Shown: in pieces, positions 1 to 4,769 of the stretch
Numbering within the stretch: the stretch's first letter is position 1
How the letters are laid out: the number at the start of each line of letters is the position of its first letter
NCBI GenBank assembly: GCA_003136075.1
Contig: PNBP01000086.1
Span: 1-5,022, forward strand
From: Methanoregula sp.
GTDB lineage: Archaea > Halobacteriota > Methanomicrobia > Methanomicrobiales > Methanospirillaceae
Direction: 5' to 3'
DNA: 5,022 nt
Position numbers and translations under genes: made by a program
The notes under the pieces: generated by a model
The model's database searches: none
What the model saw: the letters and a program-made list of their open reading frames with translations, nothing else
What the model was told of the DNA's origin: nothing

Positions 1-155
1 TTCACAGAGGCGTACCGGTAATGCGCAAAATGGTTCCAGCAGACCATGTTCGTGAACGTGTTATCGCTATGCGTCTGAGGGTAGTGTGCATAATGGTGTG
101 CAAAAAAATCCCGGTCGGCGAGAGTCACCGGTTTAAAATCGTCCTGTTTCAGCAT
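1..155 (-). CDS. DUF2156 family protein, N-terminal fragment (gene continues past left edge)
   Basis: Reading leftward from the ATG at 155-153 gives 51 open codons plus two bases, with no stop before the edge. The peptide starts MLKQDDFKPVTLADRDFF and goes on with YPQTHSDNTFTNMVCW (residues 25-40). I recognise this as the typical start of archaeal and bacterial DUF2156 proteins: an 'F-K-P-V/I-T-L-x-D' opening, then 'S-(D/E)-x-T-F-T-N' and an aromatic-rich 'W-x-H-(F/Y)' stretch. The family is related to the C-terminal domain of phosphatidylglycerol lysyltransferase (MprF), which is built from two GNAT-like folds. Full-length members have roughly 290-310 residues, so over 80% of the gene is missing. 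The start is well supported: it follows directly on the TAA of the GNAT gene (TAAATG) and has a strong GGTGAGG site five bases upstream. Substrate unknown; archaea lack bacterial phosphatidylglycerol, so the bacterial activity should not be assumed. No membrane segment is visible in this part. Confidence 0.8.
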   Translation of the reverse strand, partial: MLKQDDFKPVTLADRDFFAHHYAHYPQTHSDNTFTNMVCWNHFAHYRYASV

Positions 156-587
156 TTAGTCCTCACCACGGTAAATCATCGGGACATGCCCGGTCATCCG
201 TTCAAATCCAAGGGGCAGATAGAACTCTTCGGAGTCAGGTTCGGCAATCAGTCCAATCCATGACAGGCCGGCCTTTGTACAGTGTTTGACCAGCAGGGAG
301 ACAATCTTTTTCCCGATACTTCTGCCACGGAATGCCGGAAGGATGACAAGATCCTGGATGTAGGCATCAGATACCCCATCAGAGAGAACGCGCCCCATGC
401 CGACGGCACGGTTGCTTGTGGTTTCAATTGCAACAGCAAACGCAAAACTACCTTTGATAAGGCGGGGGATTTCTGACGGATCATAGTCATCCTGCCACCA
501 GCCACCAGCCCGGTACAGGTCAACAATTGCCTGTGTATCGTAGTGATCGACTAAAGAGACGGTAATGCTGGTACCAGAGTCGATCAT
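156..587 (-). CDS. GNAT family N-acetyltransferase
   Basis: A 143-residue single-domain GCN5-related acetyltransferase, predicted to move an acetyl group from acetyl-CoA to an amine; substrate not known. The acetyl-CoA binding motif A is clear: strand YIQDLVILP (76-84) followed by the pyrophosphate-binding loop FRGRSIGKKI (86-95), the [Q/R]xxGx[G/A] loop with Ser90 in place of the central Gly. Motif B is EEFYLPLGFE (120-129), with the usual Tyr and 'LGF'. Near the N-terminus, YRAGGWW (25-31) matches the motif C/helix 1 region. Start choice: an in-frame GTG at 611 would add eight residues but has no Shine-Dalgarno; the ATG at 587 has AGGGAG seven bases upstream and is preferred. The gene lies 75 nt after cmk and its TAA abuts the ATG of the DUF2156 gene, so these two form a unit. 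Length and fold suit a small-molecule or protein N-acetyltransferase; it does not look like the ribosomal RimI type. No truncation seen. Confidence 0.9.
   Translation of the reverse strand: MIDSGTSITVSLVDHYDTQAIVDLYRAGGWWQDDYDPSEIPRLIKGSFAFAVAIETTSNRAVGMGRVLSDGVSDAYIQDLVILPAFRGRSIGKKIVSLLVKHCTKAGLSWIGLIAEPDSEEFYLPLGFERMTGHVPMIYRGED
161..167 (-). promoter_or_regulatory. Ribosome binding site of the DUF2156 gene
   Basis: The minus strand reads GGTGAGG, complementary to the archaeal 16S 3' end (anti-SD CACCUCC type), and ends five bases before the ATG at 155. It lies within the last codons of the GNAT gene, so translation of the two genes is probably coupled. It is the main evidence that the partial frame at the left edge is a real gene. 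Confidence 0.75.
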
Positions 588-594
588 GGTTTCG

Positions 595-600
595 CTCCCT
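595..600 (-). promoter_or_regulatory. Ribosome binding site deciding the GNAT start
   Basis: The minus strand reads AGGGAG seven bases before the ATG at 587. It is a weaker match to the archaeal consensus than the GGTGA sites nearby, but it favours the ATG at 587 over the upstream in-frame GTG at 611, which lacks any such site. Confidence 0.5.
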
Positions 601-627
601 GTAAAAAACACCGCAGATCAGGAAGCG

Positions 628-635
628 TATTCAAA
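628..635 (-). promoter_or_regulatory. Possible TATA box for the GNAT-DUF2156 pair
   Basis: The 75-nt gap 588-662 is the only one in the window big enough for an internal promoter. On the minus strand it contains TTTGAATA, a partial match to the archaeal TATA element (TTTATATA-like). With the usual spacing of about 25 bases, transcription would begin near 605, giving a leader of about 18 bases that includes the AGGGAG site. The spacing is good but the sequence match is imperfect and no convincing purine-rich BRE precedes it. The rest of the gap holds nothing else I can name. Confidence 0.25.
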
Positions 636-662
636 TCAGCACAAGAGGGAATTACCAAACAA

Positions 663-1208
663 TTATGCCGGACGTGCATGAGCAGTCAGTTGTCCAATCG
701 CGATATCCACAATTGCCCCGAGAGCGTCCACATTCCATTTTTCTGAGTTCAGGATGATATGGTAGATGGAGAGATCGTCTATATAGATACCATAATACGC
801 GCGATATCGTCCTGCCTCGCAGTGTTCACGTTCGAGCGTGATTTTTTTTGCTGTTTCTTCATCCGCAATCTGATCGCGGAACACAATCCGCTTCAGCCGG
901 CAATCAATCGGAGCAAACAGCCAGATTTTCAGGTCGGCATTTTCCACCATCCATCCGGACAGCCTGCCTTCGACAATGATATTGTCTTTTTGTGCGGCGA
1001 TCTCTTTCTGGCGCTGGTCAATCATCTTGTCATACGAGGGATCCTGCTCTGCAAGATGCCCAAACTCAGCAAGATCCATGCTATGCTCTTTTGCACAGAG
1101 CCGGAACACCTCTCCGGCGGAGATCATCTCAACCCCATGACGCTGTGCAAGATACCGTGAGAGTGAGGTTGTCCCGCTGCCGGGAAGCCCGCTCACGGTA
1201 ATCCGCAT
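663..1208 (-). CDS. cmk: Cytidylate kinase, archaeal type
   Basis: A 181-residue (d)CMP kinase of the archaeal family: ATP + CMP gives ADP + CDP, feeding CTP and dCTP synthesis in the cytosol. The P-loop is GLPGSGTT (residues 7-14); the position normally held by the Walker A lysine is Thr13, as I recall being common in archaeal Cmk. Next come the NMP-binding part with ISAGEVFR (29-36), the conserved VEGRLSGWM (79-87), a lid-like stretch with ERE (126-128), then RYRAYYGIYIDD (134-145) and NSEKW (154-158). Length fits the family. The frame is open 26 codons further upstream, but that would run far into the DUF106 gene; the ATG at 1208 begins right at the P-loop strand (MRITVSG) and overlaps the DUF106 stop by one base (TGATG), so it was chosen. 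No good Shine-Dalgarno precedes it, so re-initiation by ribosomes ending DUF106 is likely. It appears to be the last gene of the ribosomal/secY operon. Confidence 0.95.
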   Translation of the reverse strand: MRITVSGLPGSGTTSLSRYLAQRHGVEMISAGEVFRLCAKEHSMDLAEFGHLAEQDPSYDKMIDQRQKEIAAQKDNIIVEGRLSGWMVENADLKIWLFAPIDCRLKRIVFRDQIADEETAKKITLEREHCEAGRYRAYYGIYIDDLSIYHIILNSEKWNVDALGAIVDIAIGQLTAHARPA

Positions 1209-1819
1209 CAGAGGCCCCCGATATTGAGAGCTTTTCTGATCACCTGGCTCATAGAGATAGAACAGATCATATACCACAGCATCCATGCCGGAACGATCCA
1301 GAGAACCGGAGCAGTCAGGCTCTGAACACCATAATACGGAAACATGATCGTCGTATGGACCTCACTCAGGCGATACAGCAGCCAGAAGAAGATCGGGACG
1401 GTGAGCACAAGGATATATGCCATCGGTTTGAACTGCTGCTGTGACATTTCCATCTGTTCCCGCATCACTTTTTGTTGTTTAGCTTCCATTTTCTTGATCT
1501 TCTTCTCGTCCTGCGACAACTGCACTTCACGGAATTCTTTCTGGAACTCTTTCATCCGCTCCTGGGTTTCCGCCATCCGCTCATAATCAATAGTGTATTT
1601 CTGGATGATCGATGAATACAAGCCAGTAAGTGCGGAGAGGATCACGATCAAAATAAAGAACGGGATTTTGAACTCCGTGACGAGCGGAGAGAACACCAGA
1701 TCGATGTTTTTCCCCACGCCAAGGCGCAACCACTGGATGCTGTAGGAAAACATCATCAGCATCATGAAGATGAGTGCAACATATAATCCGTATTTGTCCC
1801 AGAATTTTCCAAAATCCAT
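1208..1819 (-). CDS. DUF106 / EMC3-like membrane protein, YidC/Oxa1-superfamily insertase
   Basis: A 203-residue integral membrane protein. Hydrophobic segments lie at about 11-30, 52-71, 133-150 and 171-190. Between the second and third is a long, charged, heptad-like cytosolic stretch (about 77-128) rich in Glu, Lys, Gln and Met, which should form a coiled coil. This plan (membrane segment, cytosolic coiled coil, two more membrane segments, with an extra N-terminal segment) is that of archaeal DUF106 proteins. Structural work on the Methanocaldococcus homologue placed them in the Oxa1/YidC/Get1/EMC3 superfamily, so the likely role is insertion of membrane proteins; this is from family knowledge, not shown here. 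The start ATG has AGGTGA four bases upstream. It lies 4 nt after adkA, overlaps cmk by one base and is two genes from secY, which fits a role next to the Sec channel. Several Met residues in the coiled coil (82, 89, 111, 119, 123, 125) may give a flexible hydrophobic surface. Confidence 0.9.
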   Translation of the reverse strand: MDFGKFWDKYGLYVALIFMMLMMFSYSIQWLRLGVGKNIDLVFSPLVTEFKIPFFILIVILSALTGLYSSIIQKYTIDYERMAETQERMKEFQKEFREVQLSQDEKKIKKMEAKQQKVMREQMEMSQQQFKPMAYILVLTVPIFFWLLYRLSEVHTTIMFPYYGVQSLTAPVLWIVPAWMLWYMICSISMSQVIRKALNIGGL

Positions 1820-1823
1820 GAAT

Positions 1824-1829
1824 TCACCT
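1824..1829 (-). promoter_or_regulatory. Ribosome binding site of the DUF106 gene, overlapping the adkA stop
   Basis: The minus strand reads AGGTGA four bases before the ATG at 1819. The same six bases are the last sense codon (AGG, Arg) and stop (TGA) of adkA, so adkA termination and DUF106 initiation happen on the same site. Confidence 0.8.
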
Positions 1830-2396
1830 AAGAGTTTCTGCTAAATTCTGCGATGCCTGCTCCAGCAGGAAATCGGCGTTGGTGATGATTTTGATGGTGC
1901 ATCCCGTCACCATTGCATAGGCAGCAGCAATCGACCGGTTGAACTGCTGGTGTTCGGCTATTGAACGTGAGCCTTCTTTGTCCCTCATGCGGGTTTCATC
2001 GGAAAGCCTGCGCATGAGGATCTGGTCATTATCGGTCTCAACAAGGACGACAATATCCGGCATGATCTCGCGCAGCACCCATTCGGGAAGCCCCGCGAGA
2101 TAACCTTTTGGCGTTTTGACAGATGCATGCGTATCGATCAGCACATTGCCAGGTATCTGTGCTATGGCCTGCGCTGCAAGCTGCTGCAACCGTTTCTGGA
2201 CGGTGCGATCGAGTGCCCGCATCTGGTCGCGATCCTGTGCGATCCCTTCAGATTTTGCCACCTCGAACATGAAGGTGCCAAAGTTGATCGACTGGTATTC
2301 GACCCCATCTTCCTTGAGTTTTTTTAATGCCTCGTTGACGACCGTCGTTTTGCCGACGCCCGGAACTCCGGTGATAATGACCTTTTTTCCTGCCAT
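1824..2396 (-). CDS. adkA: Adenylate kinase, archaeal AdkA type
   Basis: A 190-residue adenylate kinase of the archaeal class (distinct from bacterial Adk), catalysing ATP + AMP = 2 ADP in the cytosol. The P-loop is GVPGVGKTT (10-18) with Lys16 present. Family blocks follow: NFGTFMFEVA (38-47), RDQMRALD (56-63), IDTHASVKTPKGYLAGLP (87-104), VVLVETD (116-122) and the arginine-rich lid RRLSDETRMRD (129-139), with IAEHQQFNR (146-154) after it. Size matches the roughly 190 residues of characterised methanogen enzymes. The frame stays open up to a TTG at 2429, but that would overlap secY and add 11 residues absent from the family; ATG at 2396 starts at MAGKKVIITG, the normal beginning. Only a weak AAGGGA-like site precedes it. 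It lies 19 nt after secY and 4 nt before DUF106. Adenylate kinase beside secY is conserved in both archaea and bacteria, although the two enzyme types differ. Confidence 0.96.
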   Translation of the reverse strand: MAGKKVIITGVPGVGKTTVVNEALKKLKEDGVEYQSINFGTFMFEVAKSEGIAQDRDQMRALDRTVQKRLQQLAAQAIAQIPGNVLIDTHASVKTPKGYLAGLPEWVLREIMPDIVVLVETDNDQILMRRLSDETRMRDKEGSRSIAEHQQFNRSIAAAYAMVTGCTIKIITNADFLLEQASQNLAETLR

Positions 2397-2415
2397 CCTA
2401 GTCCCTTTCCACTGT

Positions 2416-3849
2416 TCATTCTTTGCCAAAGAACGTCCGCATGAACGGGTACATCTCCATAATCTGCTGGCTGGCGATCTCCTCGTAGAGACGATAGGTG
2501 ATACTCACGGTCAGCAATAGCCCTGTGCCGCTCACCGCGCCAATCACACCAAACAAATTCGCAATCACACTGAGTAAACCGATGAATACTCCACCGATAA
2601 CGGTGACACGGGGGATATAACGGTCAAGGTACTTCTCCAGCACCTGCGGATTTCTCCGGTAGCCGGGAATGGACATGCCCGACATCTGGATCTGGCGGGC
2701 GACATCTTTTGAATCGAGCCCGGCAGTCTTGATCCAGAAGAGTGCAAAGATCGCTCCTCCGACCACCATGAATGTGGTATCAATTCCCAGACGTAATAGG
2801 ATTTCCCATGGCGCATGACCAAGATCGGTCGTCCACCACATCCACTGGGTAGGCCCGTTGATGGGGGCGAGGAAATACATCAGGCCGGAAACAGGCGTCT
2901 GGCCATTGAAGGTTCCAAGGATGGTAATCCCGATATTTGAAAGGAACATCCCCAGCATCTGGATATTTGCCTGCAGAACCCGCACGAGAATCATCGGCAG
3001 GACACTTGCATAGATAAGTTTGACCGGGAACCGTGCCCGTGCTCCTCGTACCTGGGCATGTGCAAGGGGGATTTCAATGCGCGTTGATTCAACATACACG
3101 ATGATGAGGAATATCGCGATGGTAGTGACAAATGCAAGAAGTTCTGTCCCGAAATACTGGACAAAGTTCGCACCATCGAGCACGATGGCAACAAGGCGAG
3201 GGAAAAATCCTACGGGATAAGGATCGCTGACTGGCATCCAGTTGATGAACCCATTGACGATTGCCTGCGATATGCCGGCAATAATGAAAAGTCCGACACC
3301 GGAACCGATACCCCATTTGGTCACTACTTCATCCATCAGAAATACCAGCACACCGCCGATACAGATCTGGATGAATATCAGGATTGAGACGGCAAACAGG
3401 TTTCCACCGAAGAATTGCTGCGCGATGACCGGGTCGGGCTGCATGAAGCCCCCAATCAGGTTGGGTGCCGCTTCGATGACGATCATGACAAGGATGAGAA
3501 TCTTCTGCAATCCCATGTACATGACCTGTCCACGGGTCTCACTTGTATCAATATGGAGGATATCAGCACCTTTGAGGAGCTGGAGTACAATTGAAGCTGT
3601 AACAATGGGCCCGATACCAAGATGGACGATCGAACCGCTTGCACCGGCAAGCAGTGCCCGCCAGTAAAGGAATACATCCTGTGAACTCGATGCAAGCCCG
3701 AATACAGGAATATTTGTTAATGCAAAATACAGAACCAGAATTCCAAATGTCCACAGCAGTTTGTTCTTGAAGTGGACATGCCCCTCAGGACTCTTGACTG
3801 CGGGCATCGCAGCAAGCAGGGGTTCCATTCGATCCAGCAGGTCTCCCAT
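2416..3849 (-). CDS. secY: Preprotein translocase subunit SecY (Sec61 alpha)
   Basis: A 477-residue, ten-segment core subunit of the SecYE-beta channel that moves or inserts proteins at the cytoplasmic membrane. Both classic SecY signatures are present: residues 73-92 (S-I-V-H-L-G-I-G-P-I ... ending V-L-Q-L-L) in the plug/TM2 region and 171-189 (L-M-D-E-V-V-T-K-W-G-I-G-S-G ... ) at TM4-TM5. Likely membrane segments: about 31-50, 74-93, 113-133, 150-172, 181-201, 234-253, 276-298, 351-373, 412-434 and 437-453. The cytosolic loop after TM6 has ESTRIEIPL (254-262) and ARFPVK (272-277). The C5 loop has the archaeal DVARQIQMSG (382-391) and IPGYRRN (394-400) blocks with paired arginines used in ribosome contact. 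The C-terminus is short and polar. Length is usual for methanogens. GGTGA lies four bases before the ATG. It lies 24 nt after rpl15 and 19 nt before adkA. No residue of note is missing. Confidence 0.98.
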   Translation of the reverse strand: MGDLLDRMEPLLAAMPAVKSPEGHVHFKNKLLWTFGILVLYFALTNIPVFGLASSSQDVFLYWRALLAGASGSIVHLGIGPIVTASIVLQLLKGADILHIDTSETRGQVMYMGLQKILILVMIVIEAAPNLIGGFMQPDPVIAQQFFGGNLFAVSILIFIQICIGGVLVFLMDEVVTKWGIGSGVGLFIIAGISQAIVNGFINWMPVSDPYPVGFFPRLVAIVLDGANFVQYFGTELLAFVTTIAIFLIIVYVESTRIEIPLAHAQVRGARARFPVKLIYASVLPMILVRVLQANIQMLGMFLSNIGITILGTFNGQTPVSGLMYFLAPINGPTQWMWWTTDLGHAPWEILLRLGIDTTFMVVGGAIFALFWIKTAGLDSKDVARQIQMSGMSIPGYRRNPQVLEKYLDRYIPRVTVIGGVFIGLLSVIANLFGVIGAVSGTGLLLTVSITYRLYEEIASQQIMEMYPFMRTFFGKE

Positions 3850-3853
3850 GGTT

Positions 3854-3858
3854 TCACC
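3854..3858 (-). promoter_or_regulatory. Ribosome binding site of secY
   Basis: The minus strand reads GGTGA four bases before the secY ATG at 3849. It is preceded by a run of six T (3864-3859), in the largest gap between genes from rpsE to cmk. A short CACC at 3871-3868 could pair with GGTG of this site. Confidence 0.7.
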
Positions 3859-3873
3859 AAAAAATCAGGTGGT

Positions 3874-4302
3874 TCAGACGACCAGCGCCTTTCCACCAAG
3901 TTTCTCGATCTTTGCTATTGCCTGTTGAGAGAACGCTTCAGCCGAGATAGTAAGTTTCTTTGTGACTTTTCCGCTGCCCAATATCTTCTCAATGCCGAGA
4001 TCGGCAGCATTCAGCACGACGGTATCTCCTTCCTTTTTGGCAATTCCCTGTGCAATCAGCGACGGTAAGATCTGGTCGATGATACCGACATCCATCACCG
4101 CAACAGTGACGGCGGGATTATGGAAGAACCCGTTCTTTCCAAAGACCGGCCCTCCCATCTCCATATACCACTTGACAAAGTGGTGGGCGTTGATACCGGC
4201 GCGTCCTCTGCCGCCACGGTTTCCTGCCCCACGCCGGTTCTTGTGGGTTCCGCCACCGCATGTCCGCGATCCACGGTATCTTGAGCGTTTGTTTGTTGGC
4301 AT
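3874..4302 (-). CDS. rpl15: 50S ribosomal protein uL15, archaeal type
   Basis: A 142-residue large-subunit ribosomal protein. The N-terminal third is a Gly/Arg-rich tail that threads into 23S rRNA: RYRGSRTCGGGTHKNRRGAG (8-27), then GGRGRAG (30-36). The C-terminal part is the L18e/L15P domain; residues 106-136 fit the uL15 signature (K-I-L-G-S-G-K-V near 106-113, I119, F124-S125, A128, I132, G136). 'HHFVKWYMEMGGP' (40-52) is in the linker typical of archaeal forms. A GTG at 4311 in frame would add three residues, but it falls inside the Shine-Dalgarno itself; the ATG at 4302 with GAGGTGA five bases upstream gives the family start MPTNKR. It lies 5 nt after rpl30 and 24 nt before secY. Expressed with the other ribosomal proteins of the operon. 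Confidence 0.97.
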   Translation of the reverse strand: MPTNKRSRYRGSRTCGGGTHKNRRGAGNRGGRGRAGINAHHFVKWYMEMGGPVFGKNGFFHNPAVTVAVMDVGIIDQILPSLIAQGIAKKEGDTVVLNAADLGIEKILGSGKVTKKLTISAEAFSQQAIAKIEKLGGKALVV

Positions 4303-4307
4303 CCCAT

Positions 4308-4314
4308 TCACCTC
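4308..4314 (-). promoter_or_regulatory. Ribosome binding site of rpl15, overlapping the rpl30 stop
   Basis: The minus strand reads GAGGTGA, the best archaeal Shine-Dalgarno match in the window, five bases before the ATG at 4302. Its AGGTGA is also the last Arg codon and TGA stop of rpl30. This position rules out the in-frame GTG at 4311 as the rpl15 start. Confidence 0.85.
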
Positions 4315-4769
4315 ATCTTATAAAGGAGTGTATTGATCTCCTGACCATAATAGCCAAGCGATCCGCCCTGAACAAAGGTGCGCTTGGTGGTCTTGTATCC
4401 CTTGCGCGGCGGGTGCAGCCGGAGAACCGGCTTTAATCCTGCAATATCACGCAGTTTTGATTCGCCATTTGCAAGTGCCTGTGCAAAGTCCACAATCCCG
4501 CTATAGGTTGAGTTTGATTTGATGTACTCATCCGTAAGAGGACCATCTCCGAGAACCCGGCCGCGGGTGCGCAGCAGGGTCTCGATGGTGGTTGCATCCA
4601 CTTCACCGTAGGCAACATAGTCCTTAACTTTGCGGATCATCCCAAGATTTTCCGGGGTGTCCGCAATAAGGACGCAGTGGTTGATGTGGTGCAGGCGAAG
4701 CATCTTTAAGGTGTCTTTGATATCCTGGCGGGTGTTTACCACACCGCGGACCTGTACTACTGCGTACAT
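4308..4769 (-). CDS. rpl30: 50S ribosomal protein uL30, archaeal type
   Basis: A 153-residue large-subunit protein of the L30/L7e family in its long archaeal form (bacterial uL30 has about 60 residues). The ferredoxin-like L30 core is at the N-terminus: MYAVVQVRG (1-9), then the helix DIKDTLKMLRLHHINHCVLI (16-35) and ENLGMIRKVKDYVAYGEVD (40-58). The archaeal/eukaryotic extension follows, with RTRGRV (67-72), and ends in LHPPRKGYKTTKR (118-130) and a QGGSLGYYG block (134-142). The ATG overlaps the rpsE stop by one base (TAATG) and there is no proper Shine-Dalgarno, only a GGGGG run nine bases upstream, so translation is probably coupled to rpsE. The stop codon is part of the rpl15 ribosome binding site. 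Confidence 0.97.
   Translation of the reverse strand: MYAVVQVRGVVNTRQDIKDTLKMLRLHHINHCVLIADTPENLGMIRKVKDYVAYGEVDATTIETLLRTRGRVLGDGPLTDEYIKSNSTYSGIVDFAQALANGESKLRDIAGLKPVLRLHPPRKGYKTTKRTFVQGGSLGYYGQEINTLLYKMR

Noticed and set aside
21..263. 80-codon plus-strand frame at the left end
   Set aside because: It runs across the DUF2156 start and the GNAT C-terminus, both of which are supported by family sequence and a strong ribosome binding site on the minus strand.
603..608. Six T on the minus strand after cmk as a terminator
   Set aside because: It is a lone short T-run with no second run or stem, about 55 bases past the cmk stop, and it sits where the proposed GNAT transcript would start; not enough to call.
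588..611. Longer GNAT start at the GTG at 611
   Set aside because: No Shine-Dalgarno before it, and the extra eight residues would be encoded by the leader holding the AGGGAG site of the better-placed ATG at 587.
759..1160. 133-codon open frame on the plus strand opposite cmk
   Set aside because: Shadow of cmk: it lies within a recognised gene on the other strand, has no family resemblance and no ribosome binding site in keeping with its neighbours.
1209..1286. 26-residue upstream extension of cmk
   Set aside because: It lies entirely in the DUF106 coding end; the family begins at MRITVSG and the TGATG overlap fits coupled translation.
2397..2429. Longer adkA start at the TTG at 2429
   Set aside because: It would overlap the secY end, and the added 11 polar residues are not part of AdkA, which starts just before the P-loop strand.
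3242..3667. 141-codon open frame on the plus strand opposite secY
   Set aside because: secY is certain across this stretch. The antisense frame is rich in Met, Pro, Ile and Thr, as expected from reading a hydrophobic gene backwards, and matches nothing I know.
3962..4336. 124-codon open frame on the plus strand opposite rpl15
   Set aside because: Antisense of rpl15 and the end of rpl30; the Pro/Arg-rich part mirrors the Gly/Arg codons of the uL15 tail.
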